64,000 bases of DNA from DASYPQ01 sp036006425 (GTDB taxonomy: Bacteria; Planctomycetota; UBA1135; GCA-002686595): positions 1 through 64,000 of the forward strand of contig DASYPQ010000021.1 in the NCBI GenBank assembly GCA_036006425.1, given 5' to 3'. The translations under genes and the position numbers were made by a program. Below are positions 8,622 to 16,557 of this stretch, in pieces. The notes below the pieces were generated by a model. The model was not told the DNA's origin. It was given only the letters and a program-made list of their open reading frames with translations, and ran no database searches. Numbering within the stretch: position 1 is the stretch's first letter; every line of letters starts with the position of its first letter.

Positions 8622-10403
8622 ATGGTGCTCGCCATGTTCGGTACGCCCGGTGCCGTCGTTCGTGCATTGTTGGATTCCGGGAGACGCTCGCTCCACCGTG
8701 CATTGCGGCGCGCTCCTGCGCGCAGCGCGATCCTGGCGCTTCCGGGCGCGGACCGGGCCGAGGCCGGCGAGCACGGGATCTCGCACGCGCGGCGTCTCGA
8801 GATCGAACGCTGGAGCCGCGAGCGGCGCGAAGCCGCCCTCCTGGAGGGCCGGTTCGAGTTCGAGGCGGGCCCCTACGAGGCGCACGTCTGCTTCAACAAC
8901 TACTGCAACATGTCGTGCGTCATGTGCTGGAACGGCGCGAACCCGCCGGTCGTCAAGATGGCGCCCGCGCTCGTCGCGCGCTTCGAAGCGCAGGTCGCGC
9001 CCTGGCTGTCCGTGATCACTCCGTACGACGGCAGCGAGCCGCTGATCGCAGGATGGGAGACGACCCGGCGCGTCGCCGAGACCCACGGCATCGAGCTGTG
9101 CCTGACGACCAATGTCCAGTTCCTGAGCGAGGCGAGGTTCCGGGAGCTCGAGAGCATCACCGAAACGCTGGCTCTCTCGATCGACAGCCATCTCCACGAC
9201 GTGTTCGAGCGGATTCGCCCGGGAAGCAAGCCGGATGTCGTGTTCGCCAACCTGCCGAGGGCGGCGGAGCTCGCGAACGCGTGCGGGCTCGAGTGCATCG
9301 CCAACGTCGTCCTGCTGACGTTGAACGCGCCGCACGTGCACGAAACGGTGGCGTTCCTCGCGGACGCCGGCATGCCCGCCGTGCACGTCCTGCAGATGAT
9401 GGACGTCAATCCCCAATCCGGCCAATGGAACCCGCTCGTCCATCTCGCCGCCGACGAGCTCGCTCGCGTGAAGAGCCGGTGCATCGAGACCGCTCGGGAG
9501 AAACGGATCCGCCTCGTCTGGGACGTGGCCGGGGTCGAAGACCACGACTTCCGCCGCACGAAGATCGGGCCGACCGCGCGGAAGGCCGACTACGACCACT
9601 GGGACTGGCGCATGCGGCGTCTCCTCCCCGGATACTGCCGCTTCGTGCGCGACCGGCTGCGGATCTCCGTCGAGGGTTCCGTCGCGCCGTGCAGCTATTC
9701 GACGGACGGGGAGCTCGAGCTCGGGAATCTCGCGCGGGACGACTTCTCCGACATGTGGAACGGCGCGAAGCTCCGGGATCTCCGGCGCGCGCACCTCACC
9801 TGGGACCTTCCGACGATCTGCGCGAGTTGCAGGTTGAGCGATCGACTCCCGCCGGAGGCCGAGATGCCCTTCACCGCGGAGTTCCAGCGCACGGCCGGCG
9901 TCCCGGCTGCATCCTTGCCTCGCGCGCTCGCGGTGACGCATCCGCCGCACATGACTCGACACAAGGCCCCGCCCAGGATCCGGATCGCGCGCCCGGACGT
10001 GGGAGATGCGCGCTACACGCTCGTCCTGGCGCTCGGAGGCGAGGCGAAGGACCTCGTGTCCATCCCGATCGAGCCCAGCGTCGATGAGACCGGGGATCTC
10101 TCGTTCGAGATCCCGCGGAAGCTCTGGCGCAGTCTTCGGCCGAACCTCGGGTACTGGTGGGAAGTAGTCGCGGGCGACCCGACGACCGGCCAGCCGATCG
10201 CGCGCTCGTCCGAGATCCGCTGCCTCGTGCGCCATAGGCCGATCCGTCGCATTCCGGGCAGCGAGCTGCGCTACCCGGACGAGGGGCACCTGCCGGTCGT
10301 CGACCTCGGAGGCGTCAAGACGAACGGCGACGGAATCCTCCAGCTGAAGCGGCCCGCTCTCGGCAAGCGTCGGTTCCGGTCGCCGTGGGACGAACCGCGG
10401 TGA
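8622..10403 (+). CDS. Radical SAM/SPASM-type enzyme with C-terminal extension
   Basis: 593 aa from ATG 8622; ATG 8634 and GTG 8571 are alternatives, none with a clear ribosome site. The radical SAM cluster motif CNMSCVMC (Cys95, Cys99, Cys102) coordinates the 4Fe-4S cluster and S-adenosylmethionine. The partial TIM barrel follows to about residue 330. A SPASM-like tail has Cys in APCSYSTDGELELGN, then DMWNGAKLRDLR and ICASC, the usual G-N ... W ... C-x2-C layout for auxiliary clusters. Residues 440-593 are an unrecognised extension rich in beta-type sequence. Its stop overlaps the start of the aminotransferase (GTGA), so the two are translationally coupled and probably act on one substrate. 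No precursor peptide ORF is visible, so small-molecule or sugar modification is more likely than RiPP maturation. Confidence 0.8.
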   Translation: MVLAMFGTPGAVVRALLDSGRRSLHRALRRAPARSAILALPGADRAEAGEHGISHARRLEIERWSRERREAALLEGRFEFEAGPYEAHVCFNNYCNMSCVMCWNGANPPVVKMAPALVARFEAQVAPWLSVITPYDGSEPLIAGWETTRRVAETHGIELCLTTNVQFLSEARFRELESITETLALSIDSHLHDVFERIRPGSKPDVVFANLPRAAELANACGLECIANVVLLTLNAPHVHETVAFLADAGMPAVHVLQMMDVNPQSGQWNPLVHLAADELARVKSRCIETAREKRIRLVWDVAGVEDHDFRRTKIGPTARKADYDHWDWRMRRLLPGYCRFVRDRLRISVEGSVAPCSYSTDGELELGNLARDDFSDMWNGAKLRDLRRAHLTWDLPTICASCRLSDRLPPEAEMPFTAEFQRTAGVPAASLPRALAVTHPPHMTRHKAPPRIRIARPDVGDARYTLVLALGGEAKDLVSIPIEPSVDETGDLSFEIPRKLWRSLRPNLGYWWEVVAGDPTTGQPIARSSEIRCLVRHRPIRRIPGSELRYPDEGHLPVVDLGGVKTNGDGILQLKRPALGKRRFRSPWDEPR

Positions 10404-12013
10404 GCGGCGGAGACTGGGATCGCGCGGGGGAGCTCCTCGCGCTCGGACACCATCACCGCGCTCTCCTCCGCCTTCCCTCTCCGGGCGAGGTGGACGTCTA
10501 CCCCCGCTTCGCCGTGAGCGCGCAAGGTTGCGAGTTCGTCGACGCGGAGGGCCGCACCTACCTCGATTGGATGAACGGGTGGGGCCCGGTGCTCCTCGGC
10601 TACCGCCACCCGAAGGTCGAGGCGGCGATTCGCGCGCAGCTCGAGGCCGGGCCGACGCTCTCGATCCTTCACCGCGTGGAGCTCGACGTCGCCGAGCTGC
10701 TCGTGGAGATGATCCCGTGCGCGGAGATGGTGGCGTTCGGCAAGAACGGCTCCGACGCGGTCACCGCCGCCGTGCGCATCGCGCGCGCTCACACGGGCCG
10801 CGAGGTGATCCTCCACCACGGCTTCCACGGGTTCCACGACTGGTACGTGTGCGGCTACCCGGAGGTTCCGGGCGTACCCAAGGCGACGGCACCCCTCCTG
10901 CACCCGTTTCCGTACAACGATCTCGGCGCCCTCGAAGCGCTCTTCCGGCGTTTCGACGGACAGGTCGCCGCCGTCGTGATGGAGCCCGTCAACGTGCGTC
11001 TGCCGGATCCAGGATTCCTCGACGGCGTCCGCGATCTGACGCACCGGCACGGCGCTCTGCTCGTGTTCGACGAGGTGGTGACCGGCTTCCGCCTGGCGCG
11101 CGGCGGCGCGCAGGAATTCTTCGACGTCGTACCCGACCTCGCCTGCTTCGGCAAGGCGATCGGCAACGGCATGCCACTCTCGGCGGTCGTCGGAGGGCGC
11201 CGGCACATGCGCCTCCTTCCCAAGGTCGGCTGGGGGATGACGTTCTCCAGCGAGACGTTGTCGCTGGCCGCCGCGCGCGCGACGCTCGAGGTCCTCCGGG
11301 ACGAGCCGGTGATCGCCCATCTCGCGCGCGTCGGACGCGAAGTGCGCGAGGGTTTCCACCGCGCGTGCGCGAACGACGGGGTTCGCTGCGTCCTGATGGG
11401 TCCGGACGCGCGGATGTCGTTCGAGTTCGCGGATCAGGGCGGGTTCGGCGGGGACGTGCTGCGGACGCTCTTCCTGCGCGAGTGCGCCCGGAACGGCGTG
11501 CTGACGAACGGCACGCTCCTGCCTTCGTACGCGCACGACGGCGACGCGGTGCGCCGCACGCTCGCGGCGATGGCCGCTGCGCTCGCCGTCGTGGCGGGCG
11601 CGATCCACGGACGCGAGTCGGGCGTCCCGCCGCTCTTCCTCGCGAAGGGCTTCGTCGATTCCCTCGCCGAGCAGGGCGAGAGCGTGCTCGCGATCAGCGG
11701 CTGGCTGCTCGTGGACGACGCGTGTGCCGAGCGGATCGAGATCGTCGCGCCTTCGGGGGCGACGCGGCGCGCCGAGCCGATCGACCGGCCCGACGTGGCC
11801 GCCGTTCATCCGCTCGCACGCGGCGGCGACCGGAGCGGGTTCGTCGCTCGCCTGCCCGCCGACGAGTTCGTCGGGGGCGCGCAGTGGAGGTTCGAGATCC
11901 GCGGCATCCGCGGGGGAAACGTCGTCTTCCGGTGCCCGGTCGAGATGCGGGCTCGCGGAGGACATGCGGCCGCCGGACCGTTCGATCTCTCCTCAGGCCT
12001 GGTCATCGCCTGA
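10400..12013 (+). CDS. Class III PLP aminotransferase (glutamate-1-semialdehyde mutase-like) with C-terminal beta domain
   Basis: 537 aa. GTG 10400 overlaps the upstream stop by four bases; GTG 10385 is an alternative. The fold-type I domain (about 20-420) has LDWMNGWGPVLLGYRHP, the FGKNGSDAVTAAVRIARA phosphate-binding segment, LVFDEVVTGFR and the PLP lysine in CFGKAIGNGMP (Lys252), closest to glutamate-1-semialdehyde aminomutase-like enzymes used in sugar and secondary metabolism. Residues 425-525 resemble the all-beta accessory domain often fused to surface-glycan enzymes (GWLLVDD ... RPDVAAVHP ... RSGFVARLP). This suggests transamination of a sugar or related carbonyl in glycan assembly (inference). 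The 3' end overlaps the convergent sulfotransferase by 21 bp. Confidence 0.85.
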   Translation: MSGGDWDRAGELLALGHHHRALLRLPSPGEVDVYPRFAVSAQGCEFVDAEGRTYLDWMNGWGPVLLGYRHPKVEAAIRAQLEAGPTLSILHRVELDVAELLVEMIPCAEMVAFGKNGSDAVTAAVRIARAHTGREVILHHGFHGFHDWYVCGYPEVPGVPKATAPLLHPFPYNDLGALEALFRRFDGQVAAVVMEPVNVRLPDPGFLDGVRDLTHRHGALLVFDEVVTGFRLARGGAQEFFDVVPDLACFGKAIGNGMPLSAVVGGRRHMRLLPKVGWGMTFSSETLSLAAARATLEVLRDEPVIAHLARVGREVREGFHRACANDGVRCVLMGPDARMSFEFADQGGFGGDVLRTLFLRECARNGVLTNGTLLPSYAHDGDAVRRTLAAMAAALAVVAGAIHGRESGVPPLFLAKGFVDSLAEQGESVLAISGWLLVDDACAERIEIVAPSGATRRAEPIDRPDVAAVHPLARGGDRSGFVARLPADEFVGGAQWRFEIRGIRGGNVVFRCPVEMRARGGHAAAGPFDLSSGLVIA

Positions 12014-12718
12014 CGAACGGAAGCGCCGCACCCACTCGTCGGAGAGCGCGTCGGCCTGCTTCTTCAGCGTCGGCGGGGGAGAAGCAAGATGGGGGGACCC
12101 GGCGATCCCGAGATGCCGGAGAACGGCGAGAAGCGTCGGCTGCGGGCGCGCCACGAGCTCCTCGTAGACGACGCGCAGCGGGGAGATCCTGTTCTGCTCG
12201 AAGAAGCGCTCCCACATCTCCTCGCCGCGGCGGATCCGCCGCAGGCACTCGTCGATCTGGGCGCGGTCGAAGATCGGGCGGTCGTTCCGGACGGGGTGAT
12301 CGGAGGCCCATTGGTTCGTCTGCAGCGCGCGCGCGAAGGAGACGGCCTGTCGGATGCGGTCGGTGCGGTCGATGCGCACGAAACGGAGGTTCGGGAACAG
12401 CGCGAGCACGTCGAGCTCGACCAGGGTGTCCGCGAACTGCTCCCAGTGGACCTTGAACCCGAAGATGCCGTTCGGACTGGTCTTCTTCGCGAGGAGCGCC
12501 GCGACGTAGGTGTCGAAGGAGTCGACTCCCCAGGCGCGCTGGAATCCCTCCATCGTCTCGCGGTCGAAGAACTCGGTGGGAGCGCCGGCGTGCTCCGTGT
12601 TGCACAGGAGCTCGCACAGGAGCGAGCTGCCCGAGCGCGGGAGGGAGCAGACCATGTACGAGACCTGCGTCTCGACGCCGGGAGGGAACGCGTGATCGAA
12701 CTTGTGGTGCGTGTACAC
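11993..12718 (-). CDS. Stf0-type sulfotransferase
   Basis: 241 aa. Start GTG 12718 with CTGGAG just upstream on the minus strand. The N-terminal PAPS-binding loop reads YMVCSLPRSGSSLLCELL (about residues 21-38), followed by the family's AGAPTEFFD. GFKVHWEQF, the FVRIDRTDRIRQAVSFARA strand-helix (3'-phosphate-binding Arg/Ser type) and a basic C terminus fit the Stf0 family, whose founding member sulfates trehalose in mycobacteria. The acceptor here is unknown. It is convergent to, and overlaps, the radical SAM-aminotransferase pair; the three may share a pathway for a sulfated, aminated surface molecule, though opposite strands weaken that argument. Upstream, the GGDEF-EAL gene on the same strand ends 22 bp before this start, so co-transcription is possible. 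Confidence 0.85.
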   Translation of the reverse strand: MYTHHKFDHAFPPGVETQVSYMVCSLPRSGSSLLCELLCNTEHAGAPTEFFDRETMEGFQRAWGVDSFDTYVAALLAKKTSPNGIFGFKVHWEQFADTLVELDVLALFPNLRFVRIDRTDRIRQAVSFARALQTNQWASDHPVRNDRPIFDRAQIDECLRRIRRGEEMWERFFEQNRISPLRVVYEELVARPQPTLLAVLRHLGIAGSPHLASPPPTLKKQADALSDEWVRRFRSSGDDQA

Positions 12719-12740
12719 GGTCTCCAGGACATGAGCCGAA

Positions 12741-15668
12741 CTAGGCCGGCTGCCCCCACAGGAATCCTTGGCCCAAGGGGACGCCGAGGTCGCGCAGCAG
12801 TCCGAGATCCTCGCGCGACTCGATGCCTTCGGCGATCAGCTGGCTGCCCATGGCCGCGACGACCTTGACGAGGCGTCGGAGCAACTGCTCCCTGCCTCGG
12901 TCCAGCGAAGCGCCCTTCACGATCCTCTGGTCGATCTTGACGACGTCCGGCTCGAGCATGATCAACGTCTCGAGGGAGCTGCGACCGAAGCCGACGTCGT
13001 CGATGGCGACCTGCACGCCGAGGTCCTTCAGCGCGCGCACCGGTCCGCGCAGGCACGCCGGGTCGCCGATGAACTGCTGCTCGCTCACCTCGACGCAGAA
13101 ACCGCGTCTCCCGCCGGCGGGGGCGAAGAGCTCGACGAGGCGTTCCTCCGGCATGCTCAACATCGTCGAGGGGAGCAGGTTGACGTGGCAGGACATTCCC
13201 GCGGGAAGGCTGCGCGAGGAGGCGATGCACGCGCGCAGGCAATGGAGGTCGACCAGGGTCAGGATGTTCCGCTCGAGTGCCACGCGGAAGAAGTCGTACG
13301 GCATCTCGAAGCCGCCGCGCGGACCGCGCGACAGGAACTCCCACCCCACGACGGCTTCGTCGGAGAGGGACACGATCGCCTGCTTGACCGCGCGGAAGGA
13401 CTCTCCGAGCCGCAGCGCTTGCGCGACGTGCGACAGCGCGGGCCCGGTCGCGGATTCCTTGCCTTCACGCGAGGAAACGCGGTTCTTGCCCTTCCGCTTG
13501 CTGTGCCGGAGCGAGAGGTGCGTCCGCGCGAGCACCTCCTCGATGGACACGACGCTCGTGGGGACGCGCTCGATGCCGAAGCTCGCGGTCAGCTTGACCG
13601 GGCCGGAGGCGAGGCGCAGCGGATTGTCGGAGACCGCCAGGCGCAGGCGCTCTCCCGCGTGCATCGCCTCGGCCATGCGCGTGTCGGGCAGGAGCACGAG
13701 GAATTCGTCGCCGCCGATGCGGGCCAAGTGGTCCGTCGGCCTCAGCGCATCCTTGAGGCGCATCGCGACCTCCTTGAGGACGACGTCGCCGACGGCGTGA
13801 CCCAGCGTCTCGTTGATCCGCTTGAAGTCGTCGCAGTCGAGGAGCACGGCCGTCAGCGGCGCGTCCGTGCGCGACGCTCGCCGGATCTCCTTCGAGAGCT
13901 CGGCCTCGAGCCCGCGCCGGTTCAGGAGCTCGGTGAGAGGGTCGACGTTGGCGATCTTCTGCGCCGTGATCCGTTTCGCGGTCTCGCGCTTCAGCACCTC
14001 GTTCGCGCGCCGCAGCTCGTGCGTGCGCTTCTCCACGATCTCCTCGACACGGATCGTCCGACCCGTGATCACGAGCAGGAAGGCACCGAGCACGCCCGTG
14101 AACAGGAATCCGCCCGCGAGCAGGCTCCAGGCCTGCCAGGAGCGGTGCGTGGCGAGATAGCTCGGACGCACGGAGAGCTGCACGGCCCAGGAGCGCCCGC
14201 CGACGTCGAGCCTCGACGTCTTGGACGTCGCGACCATGGCTCCCGTCCTGCGCGGCGCAGCGTCCGTGGATTCAGCCTCGTCGCTCGGATCGGCGCAGAG
14301 CGTTCGAACGGCGCCGTGCTCCGGCATGTCGAGAAGCTTCACGCTCACGTCGTCCCGCTCGACGTCCGCGAGGGCGACCTTCAGCATCTCTCCGATCCGC
14401 AGCGTGCCGCCGGCGAAGCCTTTCAATCGCTCCCGGCGTTCCTCCACCGTCTCGGGAGGCGGGCTGCCGGAATACACGGGGAAGAAGAAGGGCACGACGG
14501 ACGGATCGCCAGTCCCGACGGCGAGGTGGCCGCCGACGACGGCGACCATCTCGCCGGTGTCGCACGATCGCCGCAGGGCTTCGCTCGCCGCCGGGTCCGA
14601 CGCCAGGTCGAATCCGATCGCGCACTGGTTGTCCCTCGACGGCTCGATCGACGCGACGGGGATGTACTCGGCGCGCTCCCCGGCGCGCACGAAACGTCCT
14701 TGCGCATCCTGCTCCAGGATCTCCGGGCGGGACGGGAGGGACTCCGACGAGGTTTGCTCGTACGCGACGCGCTGGGTGTCCAGCACGTACGGATTCCAGA
14801 ACAGCGTCTCGATGTCGGGGTGACGCGCGAGCAGGCGCCGCGTGAACACGCGGATCTCCGAGCGGCTCAGGTGCGCGCCGCTGGAAAAGAATCCGCCGAC
14901 GAAGTCCAGCACCTCGAGATGCGTTTCGAGGCTGCGCCTGAGCTTGTACGCGAGGTCGTCGGTGCGCCGCTCGAACTCGGCGTCGGTCCGGTTGCGTTCC
15001 CAGGCGCTGGTGCGGACGAAGAGCAGGACCACGAGGCCGAAGGTGCAACACAGGGGCACGGAGACCCAGAACCTCCGGCGCAGGTCGATCGTCGCGCCGT
15101 CGGTGGCCCACATCAGGACGAGGGGCGCGAAGACGACGACGCCGATCGTGTCCCCGATCCACCAGGTCAACCACGAGAACGCGATCTCGCGCGCTCCGAT
15201 CATGCCGGCGAGGAAGAGGCTCGTGACACCCACCGAGGCGTTGACGAGACAGCTCACGGGTCCGGCTAGAGCCAGGAACTTGAGCAGGTCGCGCTCCGGG
15301 CTCAGCGCGTTCGGGCTCGCGGTGAAACGCCGCGAGAGGGTCGCTCCCAACCAAGCCTGGAAGGTCGCGCCCGTGGCGATCGCGAGGGGCAGGAGGATCG
15401 AGCGCGCGATCGCGCTCGAGCTGCTCGGGTCGAAGGCCGTGCTCACGTTGACGGCGAACGAACCGAGGAAGACTCCGGACCAGACGCGGTCTCCGAGGAG
15501 GAGGAAGCTCGCGAGCGCGAGGCCGGCGGCGGGCCAGATCGCGGTTGCGTATCCGGGCGGAATCGCGAGGAGAAGGCCGGCGCGACCGGCGAGGAAGTAC
15601 ACGAGGGCGACGCCGAGGATCTGCGCGAACCGCCAGTACCGTTCGAAGGATTCGTTGAACCAGAGCAT
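12741..15668 (-). CDS. MASE1-GGDEF-EAL c-di-GMP turnover protein
   Basis: 975 aa. The ATG at 15668 has GGAG seven bases upstream and begins right before the first membrane helix; an ATG at 15722 adds 18 unlikely residues. Residues 10-230 are a MASE1-type sensor with about seven helices. A periplasmic segment (about 240-490) looks CHASE-like and is closed by a helix at 500-525. A coiled coil leads to the GGDEF domain with intact GGDEF (652-656) and an RPTD inhibitory site five residues before it, so a diguanylate cyclase with product feedback. The EAL domain has EFL in place of EAL (Glu777), and keeps CHVNLLP, EVSEQ, IDDVGFGRSSL, VKIDQ and AEGIES, so most phosphodiesterase residues remain. Whether it makes or breaks c-di-GMP cannot be told. 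Confidence 0.9.
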   Translation of the reverse strand: MLWFNESFERYWRFAQILGVALVYFLAGRAGLLLAIPPGYATAIWPAAGLALASFLLLGDRVWSGVFLGSFAVNVSTAFDPSSSSAIARSILLPLAIATGATFQAWLGATLSRRFTASPNALSPERDLLKFLALAGPVSCLVNASVGVTSLFLAGMIGAREIAFSWLTWWIGDTIGVVVFAPLVLMWATDGATIDLRRRFWVSVPLCCTFGLVVLLFVRTSAWERNRTDAEFERRTDDLAYKLRRSLETHLEVLDFVGGFFSSGAHLSRSEIRVFTRRLLARHPDIETLFWNPYVLDTQRVAYEQTSSESLPSRPEILEQDAQGRFVRAGERAEYIPVASIEPSRDNQCAIGFDLASDPAASEALRRSCDTGEMVAVVGGHLAVGTGDPSVVPFFFPVYSGSPPPETVEERRERLKGFAGGTLRIGEMLKVALADVERDDVSVKLLDMPEHGAVRTLCADPSDEAESTDAAPRRTGAMVATSKTSRLDVGGRSWAVQLSVRPSYLATHRSWQAWSLLAGGFLFTGVLGAFLLVITGRTIRVEEIVEKRTHELRRANEVLKRETAKRITAQKIANVDPLTELLNRRGLEAELSKEIRRASRTDAPLTAVLLDCDDFKRINETLGHAVGDVVLKEVAMRLKDALRPTDHLARIGGDEFLVLLPDTRMAEAMHAGERLRLAVSDNPLRLASGPVKLTASFGIERVPTSVVSIEEVLARTHLSLRHSKRKGKNRVSSREGKESATGPALSHVAQALRLGESFRAVKQAIVSLSDEAVVGWEFLSRGPRGGFEMPYDFFRVALERNILTLVDLHCLRACIASSRSLPAGMSCHVNLLPSTMLSMPEERLVELFAPAGGRRGFCVEVSEQQFIGDPACLRGPVRALKDLGVQVAIDDVGFGRSSLETLIMLEPDVVKIDQRIVKGASLDRGREQLLRRLVKVVAAMGSQLIAEGIESREDLGLLRDLGVPLGQGFLWGQPA

Positions 15669-15800
15669 GCAAACACTCCGCGGCCGGGGGTTGCATCCGT
15701 CCGCTGCCCGGAGGATCGGCATGGGCTCGCGCGTGCTTCACGCCGACTCGGCTGGATGACCGATTCGTCAGCGGGTCGTACCCGGATCGGGACCGCCTAC

Positions 15801-16045
15801 CTACTTCTTGGCAGCGAGGCAGGCGAGCCAGCGCGCGTGCTGCGGGGAGCTTGCGAACTCCTTGTATTGATCGATCGTGCTGAAGTCGGCCCATTTCAAT
15901 TCGAAGAGCGCGTCCATGCGCTCGAGTTCGGCGAGCACCGCGTCGTGGTCGTGCAGCTGCAGGCAGACCGCGACCAGGGTCCAGTGGGCCTTCAGGCGCT
16001 CGGGTTCCTTCGCGAGCGACTTCTCGATCGCCTGCCGGTCCTGCG
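15801..16045 (-). pseudogene. 3' fragment of a TPR-like gene
   Basis: About 75 residues of helical, TPR-like protein (IEKSLAKEPERLKAHWTLV ... HDHDAVLAELERMDALFEL ... SPQHARWLACLAAKK) end in a stop at 15801. The homology stops near 16035, where the opposite strand becomes short-chain dehydrogenase sequence. No start codon, ribosome site or upstream domain fits; the frame continuing to 16811 is antisense to the SDR and the sigma-54 activator. I read it as the C-terminal remnant of a longer gene. Confidence 0.6.
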
Positions 16046-16511
16046 CAAGCAGCGATCGGGCCACCTCGTCAACATCAGCTCCCTCGGCGGTGTCGTCGGC
16101 TTCAAGCACTGCGCGGCGTACAGCGCGTCGAAGTTCGCGGTCGAGGGACTCTCGCAGGCGGTGGCGGCCGAAGTCGAGCGATTCGGAATCAAGATCACGG
16201 TCGTCGAGCCGGGCTTCTTTCGAACGGAGCTCCTCGACGCGAAGAACGTGCGGTGGCCGAGGCACAGGATCGAAGACTACGCCGCCGAAGGCGACGTCCA
16301 AGCGACGTGGTCGGCCTACGACGGCACGCAACAGGGGGATCCGGAGAAGCTCGGCCGGGCACTCGTACAGATCGCCGGCATGAAGACTCCGCCGAGACAG
16401 TTCCACGCGGGGAGCGATGCTCTCGCGGTGATCAAGCCCGCGCTGGCGGCCCGACTGCAAGAGATCCAGGACCACGAGGAGCTCTCCAAGTCCACGGACG
16501 GCGCTTCCTAG
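16030..16511 (+). pseudogene. 3' fragment of a short-chain dehydrogenase/reductase
   Basis: About 160 residues match the C-terminal two-thirds of a classical SDR: LPVLRKQRSGHLVNISSLGG, the catalytic AYSASKFAVEGLS (Tyr-x3-Lys) and GIKITVVEPGFFRTELL, ending in a tail typical of SDRs that act on small substrates. The N-terminal Rossmann motif (TGxxxGxG) is missing: upstream of 16030 the frame is antisense to the TPR fragment. With the cofactor-binding half gone, an active enzyme is not expected. The stop at 16511 lies 46 bp before the sigma-54 activator start. Confidence 0.7.
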
Positions 16512-16557
16512 AAAGCGCGCGCGATTCCCGGCGGTATCATCGGCTCGAAGGTCAACT

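Noticed and set aside
8337..10289. 650-aa minus-strand frame
   Set aside because: Antisense to the radical SAM gene, with Arg/Asp-rich shadow composition.
8622..12013. RiPP biosynthesis locus
   Set aside because: No short precursor ORF with a ribosome site, no RRE domain and no peptidase or exporter nearby.
15756..16511. A full-length 252-aa SDR
   Set aside because: Its first 90 residues are antisense to the TPR fragment and lack the Rossmann glycine motif.
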